From Karstenula rhodostoma CBS 690.94 (taxonomy: Eukaryota; Ascomycota; Dothideomycetes; Pleosporales; Didymosphaeriaceae), in the NCBI GenBank assembly GCA_010093485.1, contig MU001517.1, forward strand, positions 1 to 64,000: DNA of 64,000 bases. Direction: 5' to 3'. The notes beneath the pieces are model-generated. The model searched no databases and had not been told where the DNA came from. It saw nothing but the letters and a program-made list of their open reading frames with translations. A program made the position numbers and the translations under genes. Below are positions 51,601-61,318 of the stretch, piece after piece. Positions within the stretch are counted from its first letter, which is position 1, and every line of letters starts with the position of its first letter.

Positions 51601-51955
51601 TCTCAAATACGAGCTGCGTCTTCTCGCGGGTGATTAGCACCGCAGCGTTCTGCGCAGAGACTTTGATAGCTGTTGTTTGGCCGTCATGCATGGCGATAAG
51701 GATTTCTGCAAGTTGTGCTTGATCGACGGCGCCGCTTGGGCCGTGGACAACTCTCAGCTGTTTGAGGAGCGCCTTTGATCGAATCATCGCGACAGATGAG
51801 TGTCCAATGAGAGAGTCGAGCTCGTCGAGAGCATCACTGACAAGTTCGAGGACACTCAAGTCGCTGGGCGCATCTTCTTCATGCGGCAGTTGTGGAGGTA
51901 GAAACACATGGTCGACGAGGCGCCGCGACTCGTCTTTTGCGCCGCGACACGCCAT
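42620..51955 (-). pseudogene. Giant DUF3638/DUF3645-type protein gene with seven premature stops
   Basis: Minus strand, 3,094 codons in two exons (51,955-43,500; 43,445-42,620; 54-nt intron GTAAGT...TTTTAG). The protein resembles the approximately 3,000-residue fungal family with DUF3638 and DUF3645, sometimes annotated as ubiquitinyl hydrolase; its biochemical role is not established to my knowledge. Near codon 2048 a P-loop-like GEGKSS lies in MQLNIGEGKSSVIVPIV, and near codon 2629 LDEAHTRG is followed by VTLGPRLTKDRLVQAYIRMR, both family hallmarks. The first 1,729 codons are open. Then seven in-frame stops occur: TAG 46,766, TAG 45,950, TAG 45,341, TAA 44,957, TAG 44,723, TAG 44,216 and TAG 43,745 (left base of each). 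By family context five replace Trp and two replace Gln. No frameshift exists, and the natural end (KEDFDV, stop 42,620) is present. A truncated 1,729-residue protein could still be made. Confidence 0.85.
43446..43499 (-). other. Intron of the giant DUF3638-type gene
   Basis: 54-nt phase-2 intron GTAAGTGC...TCGTTTTAG between codons for LSP and EMEQ. It is needed to join the last exon to the main frame. Confidence 0.85.
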
Positions 51956-52770
51956 ATCAAAGTTGACTTTTCAGGTGTCGCTAATATGGAGTGCGTGATG
52001 CGGAAAGAGTAAGGAGCGGAAGTGGCTATCGGAGGATAGCGGGGGCTGAGGGGTCTTTAATCAATTAAGTCGTGTGCGACTCTTTTGCATTTGCTCCCCG
52101 TCAAGCTAAGCCGTTTGTGGGATCTTGCTGCGCATGGATGATGTAAGGAGACGTGTTTGCACGATATCCTTTGTGGCCGCAGTTAGGCTCTCACTTTATC
52201 TAGTAAGTTCTGACGTCACCTGGCAAGTTCTCACTTTACCTCGTGCGCTCTCGCTTCACCTTGCACGTCTTCTCTTGCTAGTAGGTATATGTAAATTCTT
52301 ATACCGCTACCTCTCTACTAGATTCTATAGCCCACTACCTCTACTATGCTGAGGCCGACCTTCTTATCTTTCATATAAATATTCGTTAAGCTATACTCTA
52401 CATTCATCCTCGACAGCCAGCGAGCGCTTCTAGCCGACAACAGCAAACATATTTAACTCCAAAATACACAGGAAGTGCCGCCTTCAATTTCCCGTGGAGG
52501 GCACACAAATTCCCACAAAAATCACTGGTGTTATAATGCTTAAGTACAGTTCTGCGTAGTAGTAACAAAATTCCATTGATTCGATCGAAGAGCGCGGGAT
52601 ATACAACTTCAACTAAAAGCCACAATCCTACAAAGATAACAGAAACGGAGAGAAACCTCGAACCCATGTAGTGTACAGTGACAAAAACAAAAGCGACAGT
52701 AAGAAGCTTGGCCTGGCTATCCAGGCCCAGAACAGCCACCAACGCCCAGTGACCGAAAGCCATAAGCCCA
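51956..52770. other. Intergenic region upstream of the giant gene
   Basis: No gene seen. It carries the promoter of the minus-strand giant gene and the 3' end of the FAD oxidoreductase gene. The notable item is a 20-bp tandem repeat (52,191-52,270); a CT-rich patch follows at 52,290-52,350. Confidence 0.6.
52191..52270. repeat. Four tandem 20-bp repeats
   Basis: Four consecutive 20-mers share the pattern TCACTTTACCTnGYAAGTTC: TCACTTTATCTAGTAAGTTC, TGACGTCACCTGGCAAGTTC, TCACTTTACCTCGTGCGCTC and TCGCTTCACCTTGCACGTCT. They lie 235-315 bp upstream of the start of the giant minus-strand gene, where they could be protein-binding sites. Unit 2 includes a TGACGTCA core. Confidence 0.75.
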
Positions 52771-54346
52771 CTACCACAGCTTGAAACCCCCAACCACCTG
52801 CTTCTGAAACATCTGCGTCGAATCATATTTACGACTAACGCTCCTCAGCTTCTGGACCTGCACCGCTCCAAACGATTTGATAGGGTCCTGGAACCACCCC
52901 GCATAGTTCATATACTTAAAGCTCTCGGGTCTATCAATCTCCTTAATGAATCTCCTAATTTCCTTCGTCAGCGCCCCCGTCGCGCTAGCGTCCTTGTAGT
53001 TTATACTGAGCGTGAAAGGCACGAGGTCTTTCTCTGGGTGTGAATTGGGGGAGAAGCCAAAGCTGTTCGGCGTCCGGGGGCTGCGTGGTGGCGGAGGGAG
53101 GGACTGGAGGTTGACGACGGCGGTGAGGTTTGCGATTTTGCCGATCTTGAGGACCCAGGCTTTCCACTTGGCGTGCGTCTCCGCGATTACTGTCGGGCTG
53201 AAGCGGAAGCTTGTGACCGCGGCGAGGGTGCTATTGGGGGTTAGATGCTGCGAATACAGGGATTGGAATTGCGGGACTGGGCGTACTACTCATCTGGAAC
53301 CCCAAAGTCTTCCAGCTCCTGGGCAAAGTCCCCAGGCTTGGACAGTCGCATGGTGTTGCTGAGCTGAGGCTTGATATCGGTGTAAAACTTCAGCTGCTTC
53401 GGATTGGCCTGGCCCGTTGTGTAGTACACGGCGGTTATGCCGTTGAAGGCTCCCGTGGAGCTATCGTACGCCATGTTCTGGACGATCGACATTTCCTGGT
53501 CGTAGTTCTTCGGGGTCTTGTGCTTTGTAAATGCAGCGAGGATGGCATCGTCGGTTGAATTGTTGTACGAGATGGTGCCGCCCCAGAACGGCTTGATTAC
53601 AAACGTCTTCAGATCAAACCGCGTGATTATTCCAAAATTGTTCTGGCCACCCTTTAGCGCGGCGAATAGGTCTGGGTTCGAATCCACGTTCGCGTTGACG
53701 AGTTTGCCGGAGGAAAGAGCGATTTCGAAATTAGCGACTCCGTCGCAGACCCAGCCCCGCGATGGAGAGAAGTACGAGATACCGCCTGCGAAGTCAGTTT
53801 TGGGATCTAAATGGGGAGGAGGGGGGGGGGCTTCTTCATACCTCCGCTCGTCAGTCCACCGACACCCACTGTGGCGATTCTGCCTCCAAGAACGGAGATA
53901 TTCCTGGGGTCAGTTTTTGCATACACATCCCGCCACAAGGCGCCAGCTCCCACCGACACAGTATCTCGGCCCTCGTTGATAGTCACAGCCTTTATCGCTC
54001 GCATGTCGATGGTGACTCCACCAGCCGTGTTGGAGAAATTCGTATTCGAAGAGTGTCCCCCGCCGCGGATGGCGAAATGCGTGGAAGGATATTTGCCAAG
54101 GATCTTGACGCTCGATACTACATCCCCAGTGGAGCGAGGGCCCACAATACATGCAGGAAGAAGACGGTCGTTGACATACGTGTACGAGTTGATGGAGGAG
54201 TTGTACGCGTCGCTACCGGGATAGAACACCTTTCCAGGGAGAGTGGAGGATAGAGATTGGCACGTCACCGCAGGGCTTGCGAGACAGTGTGAAAGATGAG
54301 CGAGTAGAATAGCCCCCAGAAAGAAAACGCTGCTAAGAGAAGACAT
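52771..54346 (-). CDS. Secreted FAD-binding oxidoreductase (berberine-bridge/PCMH type)
   Basis: Three exons: 54,346-53,842, 53,785-53,290 and 53,230-52,771; 486 residues, typical for the family. Intron 1 (56 nt) contains a run of eleven C; intron 2 (59 nt) is GTAGTA...CTAAC...AATAG and is required because the exon-2 frame stops just after GVPDE. N-terminus MSSLSSVFFLGAILLAHLSHCLASP is a clear signal peptide. The FAD domain shows RGGGHSS (His98, the usual 8-alpha-histidyl FAD attachment residue), SVGAGALW, GGQNNFGI and a C-terminal QDPIKSFG...GGFKLW. The segment before GGGISYF has no cysteine, so FAD is probably held by one covalent bond only. Such enzymes oxidise alcohols, sugars or metabolite intermediates; the substrate is unknown. 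The pairing of exon 2 with exon 3 is inferred. Confidence 0.86.
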
Positions 54347-55962
54347 GATGAGATGATGGTAGTGTCAAATTACTTCGAACTCCGTCGGTCCTTTATAGCG
54401 GCTTTGTGTGCATAGCCCACTGGAGATGACGCCTCAAGTCCTCCGTGGCTTGCTGTTTCCATATCCCTTAGTCGATTATAGCTGATCTGACAGTAGTCAC
54501 GGAGCAAACAGACTTTTCAGCAAAGGGGCCACTGGCCATTATCAGTATAGACCGTCGCTATAATCGTGACGCCACAAAATTCATCCATTTTCACAGCAAT
54601 GACAGATGCTACACATAGTCCTACAGCTGTTTGCGAGGACGTTTCAATCATTTCCGAGTACGCAGAAACTGCCTAGTCTGCGCTACTCCGGCCGAATTTA
54701 TGTTCAGTGCAGACAAGAATGAGACCAACTTCGCGCCTCGCCATGGCCCCTTCATCGCCACCACAGCTTGTTAGGGCAAGACTTCTGAATCACCTGCGCT
54801 GATACGAATCCTAAACATCTACAATACCGTATGATCGCAATGTTAATACGCTTTGCAGGGAGCCATGCCACCGGACTCCGACGTACAAGCCCTCTGACCA
54901 AAGACCAGGCGTGGCTGAATCTGTGGCTGAATCCTAAAACCCAACTTCTTCTCACGCAAAGTCGGTCTGTGCTTTTCTGTGAATAGCATTACGAGCGCTT
55001 TTGGGCCCAAGTTGAAGAGGCGTAAAGCCATCGGGGCCAAGTGTGCCGTTCGCATGCGTACCTGCTGATATGGCACGTGGCCGAAGGATGTGTGAATCAG
55101 CGCGGGAAGGAGTCAATCACCCTGGCCCAGTCTTCGAGCTCACGTCACTGGCTAGTCTAGTGGTGTTACAAATTTGGATCCTGGTACGGTTGCACGATCT
55201 CGTGGGGGTTAGATCCCAGTGAACTTGCTTGTCAACTGATATGAATCACCCGAAGACGCTTCCCTGGCACGAAAACCTAGAAAGACGCACTGATAGGTCA
55301 TGAGATACTGGGACTAGAATCGATACAACAATATTCTTAAGCACGGCCCTTAGTGGGTGCAGTCAAAATTCCAATGACCTTCTCCAGGTCAATCTGGGAA
55401 GAACATATCACAAATAGTAGACTTCATCACGTGCGCAAAGAAAGGCTCAGCTTCCACCAATCCTTCAATGGTGGGACCCGAGCGTAAACAAGCTTAGAGA
55501 TAGTGCGATCCGGGATTGACTCAGGCCACCCGCCTTGATCAGTCTCACCATATCACTATCTCACCATCTCACCATCTCATCATCTGAAAAGCCTTGCTGT
55601 GTTTCAGCTTGCATTTCTTCCAGCTTGCTATATCAGCCTTGCTATTGCGTTGTGAGAACATCGTATCCTCGCCATAAATTGGTGAGCACATTCACTCGCC
55701 AAAATCTGGTCAAGAACAAGGCCATAAAACGGCGTTTGGTGACTGGGATATAGGGCGCGATCGATCTAGAGCAACAGTGCATCATCTGGATACTGTGGCC
55801 AGGAGGAAAGCCATGACTGGCAAATAACTCCGCTGACACGAATGATCCCCAGCACTGCTTCTCGTCGGTTGGTGACCTGGGAGATAGTATACTCATTTGA
55901 CCTTGGTGAGAACGGCGTCCGATGCCCGCAAGGCTTCTTTCACTCCGACGACAAGAAGAAAA
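54347..55962. other. 1.6-kb intergenic region
   Basis: No gene recognised. It holds the FAD gene promoter (TATA at 54,391) and, at its right end, the 3' side of the Zn2Cys6 gene. A short ATCTCACC-type microsatellite lies at about 55,543-55,585. A tRNA-like A-box/B-box pair near 55,150-55,215 was judged not to be a tRNA. Confidence 0.55.
54391..54397 (-). promoter_or_regulatory. TATA box of the FAD oxidoreductase gene
   Basis: On the minus strand TATAAAG lies about 45-51 nt upstream of the start codon at 54,346. Position and sequence fit a fungal core promoter. Confidence 0.5.
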
Positions 55963-58470
55963 TCATGCCTTCCACCGATCGACCAGCCCCGCCAACCGCG
56001 CGCTGATGCCTTCGTCAAGCCGGGACTGGGGTTTGTGCTCGCCCAAAACACCAATGCAGTGCTCGACAACATCTGTCGGTGCATCCAGCCACACAGCAGT
56101 CCCATCGCGATGCGATAGAACCGGCCTGCCATGTTTGTAGCGCAGGTATTTTAGCAGCGAGGAATGGTCAAAGGGCAGCTTGTCGACGGCGACAGGCTCG
56201 GCCGCGGACGGCGCGCGGCCATCGTCGCGGGCAGCCAGGCCGACCGCCCACAAGCACAGCGCGACGCGGTAGACAGACGCGCTCCACCAGTAGGGCCGCT
56301 CACTCGCGGGAATGTTGCGAAAGTAACGCAGCACCTGGCCAGCGTGACACCAGATCTGTGGCGTCTCGTCGCGAATGCGTTGACCGGTCCAGAACACCTC
56401 CCGGAATTGTGCGGGCGGCACGTCGCCCCGCGCCAAGCGCTCTATGTCCGGGAAGTGCGTGATGGCGTTGAGGCTGATCAAGTGGAAGATGACCATTGTA
56501 GCGCAACCGTGGATGGCGTCACTGGGTTGGATGGAACGGCTCGCGAGCACGTACCATGACTTGAGACGGTTCTGGACTTCTTCGAGCTGCGTGAGGAGGC
56601 CTTGAAAGAAGCGCTTGTCGTTGGAGTGGAGAAAGTACACGATGCTTTTGTTGATGTGATGGATCAGTGCTTGAAGGGGGTGGAGGAGCAGTCGCAGTTC
56701 GACGAGAGACAGCATCTCACCGCGATCGGAAAGCCCATTACTCATGAACTGCTTGTAGAGCGTCGCGAGAGAGCGCCGTGTATCCCTACGCTCCGTGTTG
56801 CTCGCGTGCTCTCGATGCATCTCTTCTCGGATCATTTGCCAGACGTGTAAAGAGCTGGCGTTCCACAGCTTGTCGCTCCCTGGCATTGGGGCGTTGACGT
56901 CGGTGACGTCAAACTCTTGCTGGCGATCCTGAAACAGGTGCACCTCCTGGTCCAGTGAAACCCAACAGTAGATGAGCCTGAATGCAGCCAATGATCAGTC
57001 TATGTCCCCTATTGACGAAAACATATCGACTGACCTGTTGTGTTTCTCCTCCATTTGCCACTTCCTCCAGCTGCTTTCCGCCTGTGGTGTCGAATTCATG
57101 TGTTCGACGTGCGTATCTCGAGCGTCCAACAAACCGGAGCATCGGAGCATCTTCACGAACATCAGTAAACAGGGATGCGAGCCTCGATTTCGGGGAGAGC
57201 TCACCGAAAGATACATCCGTATCTGAGCGGCTGCAAACGTCATGTGCCACTTGGTGCCACTCCACGCAGCAGCATTCAAGTATAGGAGAGCGCAACGCAG
57301 CATGACCGGATGGCTCACCATGTGAACATTCTTCTCAATCACATCGTACATGCAGATACGGCAGGTCTCGATCAAGCCGTTGGCCAGGTGTCTAGCTTCA
57401 GGAAGCGGGCTACCCATAGCTCCGTGGGCTATCATCAGCAGAAGCAGGAGAATCGACAAATTCTCGTCATTGGAAATGACGAGCTGACTGGCACTGAGAG
57501 TCGCAGCCGGGAAGAACGGCAAATACTGCTCGACGCGAGAGGCGTAAGTGTGAAGGAAGCAGTCGAGGACGGTGGGAGGTGGCAGGATGAAGAAGCCGGT
57601 AAAGCCTGCGGCAGGAGAAGGTAGAGCTTCGCCAAGGTATTGGTCTTTTCTGGTGCTGCGATGAATGTCTCGGGCTCGATTGAGAAAGCCTTGAGAGATA
57701 ACCATGAGTTTATCTCTAAGGCCGTCTTGAATAGGCTCGATGTGCAGGTGAGACTTATGATTGGGCGACTGCAGGTACGTTTTGGCCCCGTTCGTTGTGG
57801 TCCAGACAGATTGATCATTCAGCGTGTCCTCCAACCGCACCAGGTATGTGCTGCCTGTTCGAGGATTCGCGGGTTGATTGTTCGGAGGATTGCACCTGAA
57901 GTACGGCCAGTTCTCTTCGGAGAAGCTGTGTACACTGGGCTTGTGTTCCGAGTTCTGAGCGGGTGTTGATGGCGTAGGCGTTCCATACGTCCCATATGGC
58001 AGATTCGACGATAGCGGGTGCATGCCGGCGCTGTCGAGCGGGAAGTCAAACGCCATGGCACCGTCTCCACCGGCGAGCAAGGTCTGATCGCGCAAATCTA
58101 CGGGCAAGCCTCCTGTGTTGTCGTCCAGGCCAGAGAGCGGAAGGGGCCATTGGAAGCCTTCTTCCCATCCCATGGCTGCATCAGAGGCAGTAGGAAAGAA
58201 GTGATGCAGGGGATCACCCCCAGCCGAGTCATGGTGCTCAGTGGGCGACGACGATGTCGTTGCAGTCAAAGTGGCGACGGTAGAGGGAGCTCGAACACGC
58301 CGGCTCGGTAGCCGATGAGCCTCGGGATACCGCTTCGGCTGCCTGCTCTCGCACTTGATGCTCTTCCGAAGGCACCTGGAACAGGATGGGAGCCGCTTGT
58401 CGCATTTTGCCTTTGCCTTTGCGCACGGCAGGCATGCGATGAGGTTAGCCGCGTCGCCAGCAGTCTTCAT
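55963..58470 (-). CDS. Zn2Cys6 fungal transcription factor
   Basis: Exons 58,470-57,205, 57,150-57,035 and 56,977-55,963 give 798 residues. The N-terminal binuclear zinc cluster is C13-x2-C16-x6-C23-x6-C30-x2-C33-x6-C40 with the basic stretch AKAKAK. The middle is Ser/Pro/Thr-rich, and the C-terminal half has the helical composition of the fungal-specific regulatory domain (for example LIYCWVSLDQEVHLFQD). Intron 2 (57 nt, GTCAGT...CTGAT...TTCAG) is required for the frame. Intron 1 (54 nt, GTGAGC...CTGAT...GAAG) is in frame and has a weak acceptor, so it may be retained, adding 18 residues. Position between oxidoreductase genes and an MFS transporter suggests a pathway-specific regulator; candidate CGG-N4-CCG sites are in the OYE-MFS promoter. 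Confidence 0.87.
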
Positions 58471-59006
58471 GGAGACCGAGCCGCGCTTCCAGCTCCGCGA
58501 GGTTACGGGCGGGTCGTGGAGGGGGCACGGCTGAGGTGGCGGTCGACACTGGCGGCGTAAGAAGTGCCCCCAGCCCAGGTGGTTCGGGCAGTCAGTGGTG
58601 CGAGTCAGCTTATGTGTGACTGCGCCGTGGTCTCTTCCACAGAGGGTGCGATGCTGCAGCCACCTGCAGTGGGTTTATGCAATGTACGTCAATCTCAGGC
58701 GTCAGGCGAAGAGCCCTGGTCAGCCGGTTGATGAGCACGTCATGCTGGCGAGCCCGTGCCCAGGTGGCGTTTGCCTCCTGCGCCAGCCGCTTTGTTGCTG
58801 AGTCGATATCGGTTTGCAAAGAAGGAATATATTTCGGAGGTAGAGGTGAATGCTACTAGTACGAGGGATTGGGCTGGTCCGCTGACTCAGCATTTGCATG
58901 ACGTAGCCGCCTATCTAGGTCGGTCTAAGGTAGGCACCGTCACCCATGTACCGATCCCACGAACACCCCCCCGACCTTATCTCCCACCATCCACAGCGCA
59001 CCCGTC
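58471..59006. other. Intergenic region between OYE end and regulator start
   Basis: 536 bp serving as promoter of the minus-strand regulator and 3' flank of the OYE gene. GC-rich near the regulator start (58,475-58,560). I see no repeated operator-like element or additional gene. Confidence 0.5.
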
Positions 59007-60492
59007 CTAGGCCGCGAGCCTGATCTCCTCGACTTCGACACTGGCTACTCCCTTGCCCTCCTCCTTCTGCTGTTCCTCCCACGTCGGCACGTCCGTATAT
59101 CCGGCGTGTCGCTGCCCGGCTGGGAAGATGTAGACTAAGTCAAAAGTCAGTAATGTGCTGGAAAGTTGTAGCGTCACCAATCCACGAAGGGAGTAGCGAG
59201 AAGGCAGTTTGAACCCCAGAGTTACTCACAGGTGACGCGGTCGTACCCCGCCAATTCCCGCTGATTCCGCAGCCTCGACACGAGATCCGGGTTGCTGATG
59301 AAGTAGCGGCCCATGACGAATCCATCGTAGTCTCCGCGCTCGACGACACCCCAGCTGTTCTTATCGTTCCAGCCGCCGGCCGAGAAGCATGGCGTGTAGC
59401 CCATGATGGTTCGGATCCATTGCAGGTTGACCGTCTCGGGATCCATGCCCCACGATCGGATGACCTCTTCTTTCTCTGCAAACGAGAGAAACTGGTCAAA
59501 ACGCTGGGCACATCAGCGGATACATTAAAGCAAGGGATTCCACATGTAACTTACCGGCTCGACGACCGATATGTACGAAAGCTTGGGGAATTTGCGCTTG
59601 ATCTGCTCGCACAGATGGGCGTGCGTTTCCACCCGCTGCTCGCCGTACATTCCGTTGAGCAACCCGAATGGACTCAGTCGGATCGAAACACGACTCGCGC
59701 CAACTGCCTTGACCAACTCCTCCATGACCTCAAGCGGGAATCTGGTCCTCTTCTCCACGTTTCCACCATAATCATCCGTGCGCAGGTTGGTGTTTGAGTT
59801 CAGAAACTGGTCTGGGAGATAGCCCAGTCCACAATGGAATTCGACACCATCAAATCCAGCATCCATTGCCAACTTGGCCGCTTTGCCGTAGTCTTCAATG
59901 ATGTCTTTGATGCCGGCCACAGTCAGAGTCTCCGAGGTATAGTCGATATATTTTGGAGGCTCTGTGAAACCCGGAGGAAGCCCAATTGCGCGAGCTTCCG
60001 CATCGTGCCAAGGGACTGATGAAGCAGAAACAGATGGCACGCCGCTGTAGGGCTCCATCGTCGCACGTCCTTCGTGCCATAGTTGCGCGTATATGTACGC
60101 ACCCTTGGCGTGTACAGCATCGGTAACACTGCGCCATGCAGGAACATGAGCCGGGTGGAACATGGCAGGGATGCCGGGGACACCGCAAGCCTGTTTGCCG
60201 AGTTAACACGCTAATCCAAGTAGATCAAAACAGCACATACCTGAAGACTGATGGGCAGAGCCTCGGTCACCATGAGGCCACCGTCAGTGGCACGCTGGCT
60301 ATAGTAGGCGGCTTGGTGCTCATCGGGGATCCATACGCGGTTTGGCTTCTCGAGCGTGGCTTGGGGGTCGAGAGGAGTCGCTCGGAATCTGGTCATGGGA
60401 GCATGCACAATGCGATGCTTCAACTCGATCTCGCCATTTGCAATCTTCAAGGGCTCAAAGAGCTTGGATGCGGAACCCTTTGGAGCGGTCAT
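59007..60492 (-). CDS. Old Yellow Enzyme family NADH:flavin oxidoreductase with altered active site
   Basis: Four exons (60,492-60,241; 60,190-59,555; 59,503-59,230; 59,134-59,007), introns of 50, 51 and 95 nt with GTATGT/GTAAGT/GTGAGT donors, total 429 residues. A FMN TIM-barrel enzyme: HRIVHAPMTRFRA, QLWHEGR, RTDDYGGNVEKR, SAGGWNDKNSWGV and GRYFISNPDL follow family order. These enzymes reduce activated C=C bonds (enones, quinones) with NAD(P)H through FMN. The substrate-binding segment reads EFHCGLGYLPDQF: His203 and Tyr208 are kept, but the canonical His-x-x-Asn (or His-x-x-His) partner is Leu206, which should weaken carbonyl activation or change the substrate. The start is the ATG giving MTAPKGSASKLFEPLKI, the usual beginning. 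Divergent from the MFS gene. Confidence 0.93.
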
Positions 60493-60901
60493 TATTGCGG
60501 ATCTTGAGTAAAATGGACAGTATTTGGTAGGAAGATGCGGTGAGCGATGGTTCCGATTTGAGAACAGCGCCTTAGATCGTGTTTTATATTCGCGACAGGC
60601 AGCCTGTCCAGGTCGTCGCCAAAATGGTGGTGCTAACGGGTCGGAGTGCCATTGAGAACCGCAGCGTCCAGTGGAGTAGCGCACTTCGGTTCTCTCCTCC
60701 GGCCGTCGACGGCATCTGCGGTCACTTACCCACCGTGGTTTGGCTAAAAGTATCAGGTTCGGCTCTCGCAGGATATGTGAATGGCAACTGCTGATCACGT
60801 GATGCAGCCTTGCCCGCGGGCGGTGCGCAGAGCGGTATGTCGATAAGGCGCAACGCGACGGCACAGCAGAGCAAGATTTAGGACAAGATGAACTGTAATC
60901 G

Positions 60902-60911
60902 CGGACGTCCG
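60902..60911. promoter_or_regulatory. CGG-N4-CCG palindrome, site 1
   Basis: CGGACGTCCG, fully palindromic, identical to site 3. Confidence 0.55.
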
Positions 60912-60987
60912 GGGGCTGACAACGTCCAGGCTGAAAGAGTAACGGAAACAATACGACGGGTGCAGCTGCTGCAGCTTAGGTCAGTAT

Positions 60988-60997
60988 CGGAGGTCCG
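60988..60997. promoter_or_regulatory. CGG-N4-CCG site 2
   Basis: CGGAGGTCCG inside ATCGGAGGTCCGAT; symmetrical except for the two central bases. Confidence 0.5.
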
Positions 60998-61043
60998 ATG
61001 GCCCGTGCACGTATGGTGGTTGAAAGCTGCCTGGCCCCTTCAA

Positions 61044-61053
61044 CGGACGTCCG
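61044..61053. promoter_or_regulatory. CGG-N4-CCG palindrome, site 3
   Basis: CGGACGTCCG, the same 10-mer as site 1, 142 bp away and 266 bp upstream of the MFS start. Confidence 0.55.
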
Positions 61054-61148
61054 CCAATGCTTTCCAAACTTCTTTCTCGTGCCTTCCCACATGAAGCTCC
61101 TCCTTGAAGTCGTTGGCTCCTGCATTAATCAGCGATTGCCTGTCAAAA

Positions 61149-61170
61149 TTGGTCCGCGAATGCGGACCAA
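61149..61170. promoter_or_regulatory. 22-bp inverted repeat upstream of the MFS gene
   Basis: TTGGTCCGC, GAAT, GCGGACCAA: nine-base arms match perfectly and contain everted CCG/CGG triplets. It lies 149 bp before the MFS start codon and could be an operator or a hairpin in a 5' leader. Confidence 0.55.
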
Positions 61171-61318
61171 ACACGGTAGCATACATATGGGCAGGCGCGT
61201 CCAATTGCCCTTGAAAACCCCCTGAGCCTCAATTCCTTTGCAGCAGCTTGGATTGTGTCAAGTTCTAGCAACCATTACTGCGAATCCGTTCCAAGTTCTC
61301 CTCCGCGGCCCATCTGTT

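Larger units (their letters stand above)
60493..61318. promoter_or_regulatory. Divergent OYE/MFS promoter with Zn2Cys6-type sites
   Basis: 826 bp between two divergent starts. It holds three CGG-N4-CCG inverted triplets: CGGACGTCCG at 60,902-60,911, CGGAGGTCCG at 60,988-60,997 and CGGACGTCCG again at 61,044-61,053. It also holds a perfect 9-bp-arm inverted repeat TTGGTCCGC-GAAT-GCGGACCAA at 61,149-61,170. CGG triplets are the half-sites of Zn2Cys6 dimers, and a gene of that class lies 2 kb away. Binding is inferred. Confidence 0.6.

Noticed and set aside
53231..53289. Frameshift in the FAD oxidoreductase after GVPDE
   Set aside because: A 59-nt intron with a GTAGTA donor, CTAAC branch and AATAG acceptor restores the frame exactly and gives a normal-length protein.
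55145..55225. tRNA-like A-box (TAGTCTAGTGG) and B-box-like GGTTAGATCC with a TCACTGG/CCAGTGA pair
   Set aside because: The 3' arm of the supposed acceptor stem overlaps the T-stem, the B-box lacks the invariant C and is one base short, and the boxes are about 10 bp too far apart. No cloverleaf can be drawn.
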